A DNA stretch of 64,000 nucleotides from Streptomyces pseudovenezuelae (GCF_029892565.1 NZ_JARXVH010000007.1:434001-498000), one strand, 5' to 3'; positions 1 through 11,568 are shown, counted from the first letter of the stretch. Notes: generated from the sequence alone by a model not told the origin. Numbers and translations: made by a program.

Positions 1-1
1 C

Positions 2-610
2 GGCAAGTCGACCCTGTTGCGCACGCTGGCCGGGCTGTTGTCGCCGCTCGCCGGAGAAGTCACCCAGGACGGGCGCCTGTTGACGGGTCCCGGCGCCGAC
101 CGCGCCCTGATCTTCCAGGAGGACGCTCTCCTGCCATGGCGCACTCTGCGCGCCAACGTCGAACTCCCCCTCGCCATCAAGGGGTTGCCGCGCGCCGAAC
201 GCCGGGCCCAGGCCGACTCCTGGCTCGACCGCGTCGGACTCGCCCCGCTCGCCCGGCAGTTGCCGCACCGCGTCTCCGGCGGGCAGCGCCAGCGCGCCCA
301 ACTCGCCCGCGCCCTCGCGGGAGCGCCGCGTGCCGTCCTGATGGACGAACCCTTCGGCGCCCTCGACGCCCAGACCCGCGCCGGCATGCAGGACCTGCTG
401 GTCGAGGTGTTGCGCGGCACGGGCGCGACCGTCGTCTTCGTCACCCACGACGTGGACGAGGCCCTGTTCCTCGGCGACCGCGTGGCCCTCCTCGGCGCCG
501 GCCGGCTGACGGCCGTACGCGATGTGCCGCGCCCGCGCGACCGTACGACGCACGACGACCCGGCGCGCACCGCCCTGCGGCGCGAAGTCCTCACCTCGCT
601 CGGTACCTGA
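2..610 (+). CDS. ABC transporter ATP-binding protein, nitrate/sulfonate/taurine type (5' partial)
   Basis: This is the ATPase subunit of an ABC importer, cut by the left window edge inside the Walker A loop: the first codons read GKSTLLRTLAGLL. About 202 residues remain. The Q-loop region FQEDALLPWRTLRAN is typical of the SsuB/TauB/NrtD group. It is followed by the signature VSGGQRQRAQLARAL, Walker B AVLMDEPFGALDA and the H-loop VTHDVDEA, so the visible part is an intact nucleotide-binding domain. By family it would energise uptake of an oxidised sulfur or nitrogen compound through a cytoplasmic-membrane permease encoded outside the window. The stop lies 11 bases before the next gene, which suggests co-transcription. 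The exact substrate cannot be read from the ATPase. Confidence 0.9.
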   Translation, partial: GKSTLLRTLAGLLSPLAGEVTQDGRLLTGPGADRALIFQEDALLPWRTLRANVELPLAIKGLPRAERRAQADSWLDRVGLAPLARQLPHRVSGGQRQRAQLARALAGAPRAVLMDEPFGALDAQTRAGMQDLLVEVLRGTGATVVFVTHDVDEALFLGDRVALLGAGRLTAVRDVPRPRDRTTHDDPARTALRREVLTSLGT

Positions 611-621
611 AAGGCCCCCCG

Positions 622-3477
622 GTGACCACCGTGAACACTCCCCCGGCGACTCCCGTGCACACGCCCTTGGAGATCCCCGCGCTCGCCGACGCCGAGGAAC
701 TCACCTGCGACGTCCTCGTCATCGGCGGCGGCACCGCCGGCACGATGGCCGCGCTGACCGCCGCCGAGCACGGCGCGGACGTGATCCTGCTGGAGAAGGC
801 CCACGTCCGGCACTCCGGCGCCCTCGCCATGGGCATGGACGGCGTCAACAACGCGGTCATCCCCGGCCGCGCCGAGCCCGACGACTACGTCGCCGAGATC
901 ACCCGCGCCAACGACGGCATCGTCGACCAGTCCACCGTCCGCCAGACCGCCACTCGCGGCTTCGGCATGGTGCAGCGCCTGGAGTCGTACGGCGTGAAGT
1001 TCGAGAAGGACGAGCACGGCGAGTACGCGGTCCGCCAGGTCCATCGCTCGGGCTCGTACGTGCTGCCGATGCCGGAGGGCAAGGACGTCAAGAAGGTCCT
1101 GTACCGGCAGTTGCGGCGGCGCGAGATGCGCGAGCGGATCCGCATCGAGAACCGGGTGATGCCGGTGCGGGTGCTGACCGTTGATGGGCGGGCCGTGGGG
1201 GCGGTCGGCTTCAACACGCGCACCGGCGCCTTCGTCACCGTCCGCGCCGGCGCGGTGATCCTGGCCACCGGCGCGTGCGGCCGACTCGGCCTGCCCGCCT
1301 CCGGCTACCTGTACGGCACCTACGAGAACCCGACCAACGCGGGCGACGGCTACGCGATGGCCTACCACGCGGGCGCCGAACTCACCGGCATCGAGTGCTT
1401 CCAGATCAACCCGCTGATCAAGGACTACAACGGCCCCGCCTGCGCCTACGTCGCCAACCCCTTCGGCGGCTACCAGGTCAACCGGCACGGCGAACGCTTC
1501 GTCGACTCCGACTACTGGTCCGGCCAGATGATGGCGGAGTTCGCGGCGGAGGTGGCGAGCGACCGGGGGCCCGTGTACCTGAAGTTGAGCCACCTCCCGG
1601 AGGAGTCGATCTCCGCTCTGGAGTCGATCCTGCACTCCACCGAGCGCCCGACCCGCGGCACCTTCCACTCCGGCCGCGGCCACGACTACCGCACCCACGA
1701 CGTCGAGATGCACATCTCCGAGATCGGCCTGTGCGGCGGCCACTCGGCCTCCGGCGTCCGCGTCGACGACCACGCCCGCACGACCGTCCCCCGCCTGTAC
1801 GCCGCCGGCGACCTGGCCTGCGTGCCGCACAACTACATGATCGGCGCGTTCGTCTTCGGCGACCTGGCGGGCGCGGACGCCTCCCAATACACGGCGTACG
1901 AAGGGGAGTTGCCGACCGCCCAGCTCCGCGAGGCGCATGAGCTGATCTACCGCCCGCTGGGCAACCCGGACGGCCCGCCGCAGACCCAGGTCGAGTACAA
2001 ACTGCGCCGCTTCGTGAACGACTACGTGGCCCCGCCCAAGTCCGGCGCCCGACTCTCCCTGGCCCTTGAGGCGTTCGAGCGCATGCACGCCGACATCGCG
2101 GAGATGGGTGCGCGCACCCCGCACGAACTGATGCGCTGCGCCGAGGTCAGCTTCATCCGCGACTGCGCCGAGATGGCCGCGCGTGCCTCCCTGGCCCGCA
2201 CGGAGTCCCGCTGGGGCCTCTACCACGATCGTCTCGACCACCCTCATCGCGACGACGCCTCCTGGTTCCACCACCTCGATCTGCACAAGTCCCCCTCCGG
2301 TGCGATGGAGTTCACGGCCCGTCCCGTGGCTCCCTATCTGGTTCCCATCGACGAGTTCACGCCCGTCGGCGGCCCCTCCCGTCACCTCGGCGAGGTCCAC
2401 GCCGAGGACGTCGCCACCGCCGGCTCCCGGGACCTGGCCCCGGTCGCCACCCTCACCGAGGGCACGGACCCGAACCTCGCCCCCGTCATTTCGGACTCCC
2501 CCGAACCCGAGCCCGAGGAGTCCTCAGGCCGCCTCCTCGAACTCGTCGCCCTCGCCGACGAACAGCCCGAACTCGACTCCCTACGCCCCTACTTGACCGA
2601 CCCGTCCGCCGCCGTCCGCCGCGAGGCCGTCGCCGTCCTCACCGAGACGGTCCCACCGGGCACGGGCCCCGCCCTCGCCGCCTCCCTCCGCGACACCGCC
2701 CCCGAGGTACGGTCCGCGGCCGCCGCCTCCCTCCGCGAACTCGTCGAGACACTCCCGCCGGACCCCGCCCTCTACGACGGCCTGGTTGCCGCCCTGACCG
2801 AACCCGATCCGATCGTCCGCGCCGCCTCCCTCGACGTCCTGCGCGCCCTGCGCCTGGGCAACGCCGCCCTCTACTCCGCCTCCCTCTCCGACACCGACAT
2901 CCCCGTCCGCATCGAGGCCGTACGCGCCCTCGTCTCGGTCGACGCCGCCCCCGAACTGGCCCACGCCGCCACCACGGACGCGTCCCGCGAGGTCCGCGTG
3001 ACCATCGCGAAGGCGTTGGCGACGGTGACGGCGACCCGCCGGGCGCAGGTCCACGGCATACACGAGGCCCACGGCACTCACGTGGGCAGTGACCCAGGCA
3101 CCGACGTCGTCCTGACCGCCCTGACCGCCCTCACCGAACTCACCGACGACCCCGACCCCTTGGTCCAGGGCGCCGCCTATGGCGCACTCGGCACGACCGG
3201 CTGCCCCGCACCCCTCGCCGTCCGCGCTGTGCTCGCCCTGGCCGCCCCGGCCTGGCAGGTCAGGTCTGGCGCCGCGACCGCCCTGTCCGCCGCCGACCCC
3301 GACGTGGCCGTCCCCGCCCTCGTCAAGACCCTCGCCGACCCGAACGCCGACGTCCGCAAAGCCGCCGTCCTGGCGCTCACCCGGCACACCGCCACCGAGG
3401 ACGCCCGAGCAGCCCTCGCCACGGCCACGACGGATACGGATGCAGACGTCAGGGCGTATGCGTCACGGGCGCTGTGA
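622..3477 (+). CDS. FAD-dependent oxidoreductase (fumarate/APS reductase alpha type) fused to HEAT repeats
   Basis: 951 residues. The N-terminal part is a flavoprotein of the fumarate reductase/succinate dehydrogenase/APS reductase class. The dinucleotide motif VIGGGTAGT is near residue 35, and the C-terminal FAD motif GGHSASGV...RLYAAGDLA is near residues 370-400. From about residue 636 to the end the protein consists of repeated helical units with DP..VR..A..AL patterns, which are HEAT repeats; these probably form a protein-binding scaffold. A family of oxidoreductase-HEAT proteins is known in actinobacteria. GTG at 622 is chosen because it follows the ABC gene directly and gives the expected N-terminus; the frame is open much further upstream, but only as a shadow of the ABC gene. 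Coupling to the ABC ATPase suggests a role in metabolism of the imported anion. Electron partner and substrate are unknown. Confidence 0.85.
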   Translation: MTTVNTPPATPVHTPLEIPALADAEELTCDVLVIGGGTAGTMAALTAAEHGADVILLEKAHVRHSGALAMGMDGVNNAVIPGRAEPDDYVAEITRANDGIVDQSTVRQTATRGFGMVQRLESYGVKFEKDEHGEYAVRQVHRSGSYVLPMPEGKDVKKVLYRQLRRREMRERIRIENRVMPVRVLTVDGRAVGAVGFNTRTGAFVTVRAGAVILATGACGRLGLPASGYLYGTYENPTNAGDGYAMAYHAGAELTGIECFQINPLIKDYNGPACAYVANPFGGYQVNRHGERFVDSDYWSGQMMAEFAAEVASDRGPVYLKLSHLPEESISALESILHSTERPTRGTFHSGRGHDYRTHDVEMHISEIGLCGGHSASGVRVDDHARTTVPRLYAAGDLACVPHNYMIGAFVFGDLAGADASQYTAYEGELPTAQLREAHELIYRPLGNPDGPPQTQVEYKLRRFVNDYVAPPKSGARLSLALEAFERMHADIAEMGARTPHELMRCAEVSFIRDCAEMAARASLARTESRWGLYHDRLDHPHRDDASWFHHLDLHKSPSGAMEFTARPVAPYLVPIDEFTPVGGPSRHLGEVHAEDVATAGSRDLAPVATLTEGTDPNLAPVISDSPEPEPEESSGRLLELVALADEQPELDSLRPYLTDPSAAVRREAVAVLTETVPPGTGPALAASLRDTAPEVRSAAAASLRELVETLPPDPALYDGLVAALTEPDPIVRAASLDVLRALRLGNAALYSASLSDTDIPVRIEAVRALVSVDAAPELAHAATTDASREVRVTIAKALATVTATRRAQVHGIHEAHGTHVGSDPGTDVVLTALTALTELTDDPDPLVQGAAYGALGTTGCPAPLAVRAVLALAAPAWQVRSGAATALSAADPDVAVPALVKTLADPNADVRKAAVLALTRHTATEDARAALATATTDTDADVRAYASRAL

Positions 3478-3519
3478 CAGTGCGGGGCGCCTCTTCGCCA
3501 TGAGGCGCCCACCGCACTG
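3478..3519. terminator. Bidirectional hairpin terminator
   Basis: A 9-bp perfect stem (GGGCGCCTC at 3485-3493 with GAGGCGCCC at 3502-3510) is extended by an outer CAGTGCG/CGCACTG arm. It lies exactly between the convergent HEAT oxidoreductase and recQ genes. Confidence 0.75.
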
Positions 3520-3542
3520 AGCCGACGCCGAGGGCCAGTCCC

Positions 3543-5594
<2,052 letters not shown>

Positions 5595-5665
5595 CGTCCC
5601 GTCCCCCGTACGTCGTCCCTCGACCACTGCGTCCACGATAGGTGCCCGGACTGACAGCCATGGAG

Positions 5666-5674
5666 TTATCCACA
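5666..5674. other. Single consensus DnaA box
   Basis: TTATCCACA, a perfect classical DnaA-box 9-mer, lies in the 245-base gap between recQ and the divergent secreted-protein gene. One isolated box has unproven function; it could bind DnaA as a regulator of recQ or simply titrate it. Confidence 0.4.
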
Positions 5675-5839
5675 GGCTGGTGACGGTGACGGGGTGCGGT
5701 CAGTCGAATGGCTCCGTCACATGGCGCGACCGATACGGCCGGGACATGCTGCTGGGGCGGGACGGGGGAGGTCCGCCACGCCACCGAACGGACGGCGCGC
5801 CGTGCGTGCGGACGCCTCCCGAAGTCAAGGAGCCCCACC

Positions 5840-6379
5840 ATGTCCCCTCGGTCCCTGCAGGCCGTCAAGGCCGCCATCGCGGTGGCGACGGCCGCGGCCT
5901 TCGCGCTGACCGCCGCCCCGGCCCACGCCGCGCCCGCTCCCGACCCGTCCGCGTGGACCGAGCTGAGCACGACGTACCAGGCCACCGCCAAGTACGGGTA
6001 CGAGGCGTCCGCCGCGGGCGGCGGCTACGTACGCACCGACGAGTGCGTCGCCGACCCGGCCGAGGGCGGCATGGGCTATCACTACGTCAACCCGGCGAAC
6101 ATCGGTTCACTCGATCCGGAGAAGCCGGCGGCCCTGCTGTACGCGGAGGGGTCCAAGAACGCGTACGCGGACATCGCCGACTTCGGCAGCGGGCGCAAGC
6201 TGGTCGCGGTGGAGTGGGTCGTGAAGGACGAGGGGCAGGCCGCTCCGACGCTGTTCGGGCAGACCTTCCAGAAGGACCAGCTCCCCGGCCACTTCACCCT
6301 CCACGCCTGGATCTACAAGCCCAACTCCAAGGGCCTGTTCGCCTCGTGGAACCCTCTGGTCGTCTGCCCGACGGTCTGA
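5840..6379 (+). CDS. Secreted protein of unknown function
   Basis: 179 residues. ATG at 5840 is preceded by AAGGAG at 5827-5832. A clear Sec signal peptide follows: a short basic start (MSPRSLQAVK), a hydrophobic Ala-rich core and an APAHAAPAP cleavage region near residue 32. The mature part of about 147 residues is acidic to neutral with a late Cys and an aromatic-rich end (LHAWIYKPNSKGLFASW). I do not recognise the family; proteins of this size and pattern are common uncharacterised Streptomyces exoproteins. It is monocistronic, between a divergent recQ and a strong terminator. Confidence 0.75.
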   Translation: MSPRSLQAVKAAIAVATAAAFALTAAPAHAAPAPDPSAWTELSTTYQATAKYGYEASAAGGGYVRTDECVADPAEGGMGYHYVNPANIGSLDPEKPAALLYAEGSKNAYADIADFGSGRKLVAVEWVVKDEGQAAPTLFGQTFQKDQLPGHFTLHAWIYKPNSKGLFASWNPLVVCPTV

Positions 6380-6397
6380 CCACCGCATACGTGCGAA

Positions 6398-6430
6398 GGG
6401 CCCCGGTTCCCTCGAAGGGAACCGGGGCCC
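6398..6430. terminator. Strong bidirectional terminator
   Basis: A perfect 15-bp stem (GGGCCCCGGTTCCCT against AGGGAACCGGGGCCC) has a 3-base CGA loop. It separates the secreted-protein gene from the end of the nuo operon, the two being convergent. Confidence 0.85.
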
Positions 6431-6449
6431 GCCGCTCACGTACCGCAGG

Positions 6450-8099
6450 TCAGCGCACGAACACTCCCGCCTGGTTGGCCAGGTCCAGGAAGTACTGCGG
6501 CGCCACACCGAGCACCAGCGTGACCGCCACGCCGACCCCGATCGTCGTCATCGTCAGCGGCGACGGCACGGCGACCGTCGGGCCGTCGGGCCGCGGCTCG
6601 CTGAAGAACATCAGCACGATGACGCGGATGTAGAAGAACGCGGCGATCGCGGACGAGATGACGCCGACCACGACCAGCGGTGCCGCGCCGCCTTCGGCCG
6701 CCGCCTTGAACACGGCGAACTTCCCGGAGAAGCCCGAGGTCAGCGGGATACCGGCGAAGGCCAGCAGGAACACCGCGAACACGGCCGCCACCAGCGGCGA
6801 ACGTCGGCCCAGCCCCGCCCACTTGGACAGGTGGGTCGCCTCGCCGCCCGCGTCGCGCACCAGCGTCACCACGGCGAAGGCGCCGACGGTCACGAAGGAG
6901 TACGCGGCCAGGTAGAAGAGGACGGACGAGACGCCGTCGGGCGTGGTCGCGATGACACCCGCGAGGATGAAGCCCGCGTGCGCGATCGACGAGTACGCCA
7001 GCAGCCGCTTGATGTCGGTCTGGGTGATCGCCACGATCGCGCCGCCCAGCATGGTGACGATCGCGACGGCCCACATGACCGGCCGCCAGTCCCAGCGCAG
7101 GCCGGGCAGGACGACGTACAGCAGGCGCAGCAGCGCGCCGAACGCCGCCACCTTCGTGGCCGCCGCCATGAATCCGGTCACCGGGGTCGGCGCGCCCTGG
7201 TAGACGTCGGGCGTCCACATGTGGAACGGCACCGCGCCCACCTTGAACAGCAGGCCCATGACGATCATCGCCGCGCCGATCAGCAGCAGCGCGTCGTTGC
7301 CCATGGTGTCGGCGAGCGCCGGGTCCACGTCGGTGACCGTGCCGTCGACGACCTGCGCGATCGTCGCGTACGACACCGAGCCCGCGTAGCCGTACAGCAG
7401 CGCGATGCCGAACAGCGTGAACGCGGAGGCGAACGCGCCGAGCAGGAAGTACTTGACCGCGGCTTCCTGCGACATGAGCCGGTTGCGGCGGGCCAGCGCG
7501 CACATCAGGTACAGCGGGAGCGAGAACACTTCCAGGGCGATGAAGAGGGTCAGCAGGTCGTTCGCCGAGGGGAAGACCAGCATTCCGGCGACCGCGAAGA
7601 GCAGCAGCGGGAAGACCTCGGTGGTGGTGAATCCGGCCTTGACCGCGGCCTTCTCGCTGTCGCTGCCCGGCACGGACGCGGCCTGCGCGGCGAAGGAGTC
7701 GACGCGGTTTCCGTGCGCCTCCGGGTCCAGGCGCCGCTCGGCGAAGGTGAACAGACCTACCAGGCCGACCAGCAGGATCGTGCCCTGCAGGAAGAGGGCA
7801 GGTCCGTCGACCGCGATCGCGCCCATCGCCGCGATGCGCGCCTTGGTCGTGCCGTATCCGTCCGCCGCGAGCGCCACGACCGCCGCGAAGGCTGCGCAGA
7901 GCGCGACGGCGGAGACGAACACCTGGGCGTAGTAACGGGACTTGCGCGGCACGAAGGCCTCGACCAGTACCCCGACGATCGCCGCGCCGAGGATGATCAG
8001 GGTGGGCGACAATTGCCCGTATTCGATCTTCGGCGCGTCGATCTTGGAGATCGGGTCGGCCGCGGTTGTCCACAGGCTGTGGACGGCTGCTGCGCTCAC
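6450..8099 (-). CDS. nuoN: NADH-quinone oxidoreductase subunit N
   Basis: 549 residues. This is an antiporter-like membrane subunit of complex I, one of the three large proton-pumping subunits. It has about 14 hydrophobic helices, a conserved helix with the lysine segment LLFKVGAVPFHMWTPDVYQG, and the ITQTDIKRLLAYSSIAHAG stretch shared with NuoL/NuoM. The GTG start overlaps the nuoM stop as GTGA, giving translational coupling. It is the last gene of the operon and is followed by a strong terminator. Confidence 0.96.
   Translation of the reverse strand: MSAAAVHSLWTTAADPISKIDAPKIEYGQLSPTLIILGAAIVGVLVEAFVPRKSRYYAQVFVSAVALCAAFAAVVALAADGYGTTKARIAAMGAIAVDGPALFLQGTILLVGLVGLFTFAERRLDPEAHGNRVDSFAAQAASVPGSDSEKAAVKAGFTTTEVFPLLLFAVAGMLVFPSANDLLTLFIALEVFSLPLYLMCALARRNRLMSQEAAVKYFLLGAFASAFTLFGIALLYGYAGSVSYATIAQVVDGTVTDVDPALADTMGNDALLLIGAAMIVMGLLFKVGAVPFHMWTPDVYQGAPTPVTGFMAAATKVAAFGALLRLLYVVLPGLRWDWRPVMWAVAIVTMLGGAIVAITQTDIKRLLAYSSIAHAGFILAGVIATTPDGVSSVLFYLAAYSFVTVGAFAVVTLVRDAGGEATHLSKWAGLGRRSPLVAAVFAVFLLAFAGIPLTSGFSGKFAVFKAAAEGGAAPLVVVGVISSAIAAFFYIRVIVLMFFSEPRPDGPTVAVPSPLTMTTIGVGVAVTLVLGVAPQYFLDLANQAGVFVR
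8066..8086. other. Inverted pair of DnaA boxes inside the nuoN start
   Basis: TTGTCCACA (8066-8074), the Streptomyces-preferred DnaA 9-mer, is followed after GGC by TGTGGACGG (8078-8086), the inverted box with two mismatches. The pair sits in codons 5-11 of nuoN. Chance is possible because the codons are ordinary, but two facing boxes 3 bases apart are uncommon. Confidence 0.35.
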
Positions 8100-9667
8100 T
8101 TGGCGGCCTCCACCTCGGGCTGGGGGTCCTTCTTGTGTACGTCGGACAAGGTCGACTTCACCGCCGGGTTGACGATGTCGGTGACCGGCTTCGGATAGAC
8201 GCCCAGGAAGATCAACAGGATGATCAGGGGCGTCACGACCACGAGTTCACGCGCGCGTAGGTCCGGCATCGTGGAGACCTCGGGCTTCACCGGTCCTGTC
8301 ATCGTCCGCTGGTAGAGCACGAGGACGTAGAGCGCGGCGAGGACGATGCCGAAGGTGGCGATGATGCCGATCGCCGGGTAGCGCGCGAACGTGCCGACCA
8401 GGACCAGGAACTCGCTCACGAACGGTGCCAGGCCCGGCAGCGACAGGGTCGCCAGACCGCCGATCAGGAAGGTGCCGGCGAGCACCGGGGCGACCTTCTG
8501 CACTCCGCCGTAGTCGGCGATGAGCCGCGAGCCGCGCCGGGAGATCAGGAAGCCCGCCACCAGCATCAACGCGGCCGTCGAGATGCCGTGGTTGACCATG
8601 TAGAGCGTCGCGCCCGACTGACCCTGGCTGGTCATCGCGAAGATGCCCAGGATGATGAAGCCGAAGTGCGAGATCGACGCGTACGCCACCAGCCGCTTGA
8701 TGTCCCGCTGGCCCACCGCGAGCAGCGCGCCGTAGATGATGCTGATCAGGGCGAGGACGAGGATCGCGGGCGTCGCCCACTTGCTGGCCTCCGGGAACAG
8801 CTGGAGGCAGTAGCGGAGCATCGCGAAGGTGCCCACCTTGTCGACGACCGCCGTGATGAGGACGGCGACCGGGGCGGTGGCCTCCCCCATCGCGTTGGGC
8901 AGCCAGGTGTGCAGCGGCCACAGCGGCGCCTTCACCGCGAAGGCGAAGAAGAAGCCGAGGAACAGCCAGCGTTCGGTGCTCGTCGCCATGTGCAGCGAGC
9001 CGTTCGCGCGGGCCTCCGCGATCGCCTGGAGGCTGAAGTTCCCGGCGACCACGTAGAGGCCGATCACCGCGGCCAGCATGATCAGACCGCCGACCAGGTT
9101 GTAGAGCAGGAACTTGACCGCCGCGTACGACCGTTGCGTCGACGCCGCCTCCTCGCCGTGCTCGTGCGCACGGTCCCCGAAGCCGCCGATGAGGAAGTAC
9201 ATCGGGATCAGCATGGCTTCGAAGAAGATGTAGAAGAGGAAGACGTCGGTGGCCTCGAAGGAGATGATCACCATCGCCTCGACGGCCAGGATCAGCGCGA
9301 AGAAGCCCTGCGTGGGCCGCCAGCGCTTGTTGCCGGTCTCCAGCGGGTCGGCGTCGTGCCAGCCCGCGAGGATGATGAACGGGATCAGCAGCGCGGTCAG
9401 CGCGAGCAGCGCCACCCCGATGCCGTCCACGCCCAACTCGTAGCGGACCCCGAACTCCTTGATCCAGGCGTGGGATTCGGTGAGCTGGTAGCGGTCGCCG
9501 TCCGGGTCGAAGCGGACCAGGACGACGATCGCGAGCGCGAGCGTGGCGAGCGACACCAGCAGCGCGAGCCACTTGGCGGCGGTGCGCCGCGCGGCCGGCA
9601 CGGCCGCCGTGGCGATCGCACCGATCGCCGGGAGCGCCGCCGTCGCTGTCAGCAGAGGAAAGGACAT
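8096..9667 (-). CDS. nuoM: NADH-quinone oxidoreductase subunit M
   Basis: 523 residues. Antiporter-like proton-pumping membrane subunit of complex I. It shows the family helix FAVKAPLWPLHTWLPNAMGE and the conserved QRDIKRLVAYASISHFGFI segment. ATG at 9667 (MSFPLLTATAALPAIG) is the expected N-terminus; it lies 5 bases after the nuoL stop. The reading frame stays open far upstream inside nuoL, but that is only a GC-rich shadow. The stop overlaps the nuoN start. Confidence 0.96.
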   Translation of the reverse strand: MSFPLLTATAALPAIGAIATAAVPAARRTAAKWLALLVSLATLALAIVVLVRFDPDGDRYQLTESHAWIKEFGVRYELGVDGIGVALLALTALLIPFIILAGWHDADPLETGNKRWRPTQGFFALILAVEAMVIISFEATDVFLFYIFFEAMLIPMYFLIGGFGDRAHEHGEEAASTQRSYAAVKFLLYNLVGGLIMLAAVIGLYVVAGNFSLQAIAEARANGSLHMATSTERWLFLGFFFAFAVKAPLWPLHTWLPNAMGEATAPVAVLITAVVDKVGTFAMLRYCLQLFPEASKWATPAILVLALISIIYGALLAVGQRDIKRLVAYASISHFGFIILGIFAMTSQGQSGATLYMVNHGISTAALMLVAGFLISRRGSRLIADYGGVQKVAPVLAGTFLIGGLATLSLPGLAPFVSEFLVLVGTFARYPAIGIIATFGIVLAALYVLVLYQRTMTGPVKPEVSTMPDLRARELVVVTPLIILLIFLGVYPKPVTDIVNPAVKSTLSDVHKKDPQPEVEAAK

Positions 9668-9672
9668 CGGTA

Positions 9673-11568
9673 TCAGACCGCCCTCATCAGCAGGGTCGCG
9701 GCGACGAGGATGGCCGCACCGCCGAACATCGAGACCGCGTACGACCGCGCATAGCCGTTCTGCAGCTTGCGCAGCCTTCCGGAGAGGCCGCCCATCGAGG
9801 CCGCCGTGCCGTTGACGACCCCGTCGACCAGGGTGTGGTCGACGTAGACCAGGGAGCGCGTGAGGTGCTCGCCGCCGCGGACCAGGACCACGTGGTTGAA
9901 GTCGTCCTGGAGCAGGTCGCGGCGGGCGGCCCGGGTGAGCAGCGACCCGCGCGGGGCGACGGCCGGGACCGGACGTCGGCCGTACTGCGCCCAGGCGATG
10001 CCGACGCCGATCACCAGGACCACCATCGTGGCCAGGGTGACCGTCAGGGCGCTGACCGGGGAGTCGCCGTGCTCGTGCCCGGTGATGGGCTCCAGCCAGT
10101 GCAGGAAGCGGTCGCCGATGCCGAAGATGCCGCCGGCGAAGACCGATCCGAAGGCCAGCACGATCATCGGGATCGTCATCGTCTTCGGGGACTCGTGCGG
10201 GTGCGGCTCGTTGCCGTTCTCGTCCGGCTGCCAGCGCTTCTCGCCGAAGAAGGTCATCAGCATCACGCGCGTCATGTAGAACGCCGTGATGGCCGCGCCC
10301 AGCAGGGCCGCGCCGCCGAGGATCCAGCCCTCGGTGCCGCCCTTGGCGAAGGCCGCCTCGATGATCTTGTCCTTGGAGAAGAAGCCGGACAGGCCCGGGA
10401 AGCCGATGATGGCGAGGTAGCCGAGGCCGAAGGTGACGAAGGTGACCGGCATGTACTTCCTGAGACCGCCGTACTTCCTCATGTCGACCTCGTCGTTCAT
10501 GCCGTGCATGACCGAACCGGCGCCGAGGAACAGCCCGGCCTTGAAGAAGCCGTGCGTCACCAGGTGCATGATCGCGAAGACGTAGCCGATGGGGCCGAGG
10601 CCCGCTGCGAGGACCATGTAGCCGATCTGCGACATGGTCGAGCCGGCCAGCGCCTTCTTGATGTCGTCCTTCGCGCAACCGACGATCGCACCGAACAGGA
10701 GTGTGACGGCACCTACGACGGTGACGACCAGCTGTGCGTCGGGCGCGGCGTTGAAGATCGCGCCGGAGCGGACGATCAGGTACACGCCCGCGGTCACCAT
10801 CGTCGCCGCGTGGATGAGGGCGGAGACCGGGGTCGGGCCCTCCATCGCGTCGCCGAGCCAGGACTGCAGCGGCACCTGGGCGGACTTGCCGCAGGCGGCC
10901 AGCAGCAGCATCAGGGCGATGCCGGTGAGCTTGCCCTCCGAGGTGTCGCCGACGCTGTCCAGCACCGGCCCGAAGGCGAAGGTCCCGAACGTCGTGAACA
11001 TCAGCATGATGGCGATCGACAGGCCCATGTCGCCGACGCGGTTGACCAGGAAGGCCTTCTTCGCCGCCGTCGCCGCGCTGGGCTTGTGCTGCCAGAAGCC
11101 GATCAGCAGGTAGGACGCCAGACCGACGCCTTCCCAACCGACGTACAGGAGCAGGTAGTTGTCGGCGAGGACCAGGATCAGCATCGCCGCGAGGAACAGG
11201 TTCAGATAGCCGAAGAAGCGGCGGCGGCGCTCGTCGTGCTCCATGTACCCGATCGAGTACAGGTGGATCAGCGAGCCGACGCCCGTGATCAGCAGGACGA
11301 ACGTCATCGACAGCTGGTCGAGGCGGAAGGCGACGTCCGCCTGGAAGCCCTCGACCGGGACCCAGGTCCACAGGTGCTGCATCAGGGTCCGGTGTTCGGC
11401 GTCCTTGCCGAGCAGGTCGGCGAAGAGCACGACGCCGATCACGAAGGAGGCGGCCGCCAGTGCCGTGCCGATCCAGTGACCGACGGCGTCGAGACGCCGG
11501 CCACCGCACAGCAGTACGGCCGCTCCGAGCAGTGGCGCCGCCACCAGCAGCGCAATCAGGTTCTCCAC
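9673..11568 (-). CDS. nuoL: NADH-quinone oxidoreductase subunit L
   Basis: 631 residues. Largest antiporter-like membrane subunit. By family its C-terminal amphipathic lateral helix runs along the membrane arm and clamps NuoM and NuoN. Family marks include LLYVGWEGVGLASYLLIGFW, SAQVPLQSWLGDAMEGPTPV with the pumping lysine/acidic pair, and the CAKDDIKKALAGSTMSQIGYM stretch. Fourteen bases separate it from nuoK. Confidence 0.96.
   Translation of the reverse strand: MENLIALLVAAPLLGAAVLLCGGRRLDAVGHWIGTALAAASFVIGVVLFADLLGKDAEHRTLMQHLWTWVPVEGFQADVAFRLDQLSMTFVLLITGVGSLIHLYSIGYMEHDERRRRFFGYLNLFLAAMLILVLADNYLLLYVGWEGVGLASYLLIGFWQHKPSAATAAKKAFLVNRVGDMGLSIAIMLMFTTFGTFAFGPVLDSVGDTSEGKLTGIALMLLLAACGKSAQVPLQSWLGDAMEGPTPVSALIHAATMVTAGVYLIVRSGAIFNAAPDAQLVVTVVGAVTLLFGAIVGCAKDDIKKALAGSTMSQIGYMVLAAGLGPIGYVFAIMHLVTHGFFKAGLFLGAGSVMHGMNDEVDMRKYGGLRKYMPVTFVTFGLGYLAIIGFPGLSGFFSKDKIIEAAFAKGGTEGWILGGAALLGAAITAFYMTRVMLMTFFGEKRWQPDENGNEPHPHESPKTMTIPMIVLAFGSVFAGGIFGIGDRFLHWLEPITGHEHGDSPVSALTVTLATMVVLVIGVGIAWAQYGRRPVPAVAPRGSLLTRAARRDLLQDDFNHVVLVRGGEHLTRSLVYVDHTLVDGVVNGTAASMGGLSGRLRKLQNGYARSYAVSMFGGAAILVAATLLMRAV

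Noticed and set aside
136..621. Upstream extension of the HEAT-repeat oxidoreductase frame
   Set aside because: The extra Arg/Pro-rich residues are the ABC ATPase gene read in the wrong frame.
8096..11509. A single 1137-codon open frame spanning nuoL and nuoM
   Set aside because: The first half is a GC-rich shadow of nuoL in another frame with no coding character; nuoM begins at the ATG 9667 with its normal N-terminus.
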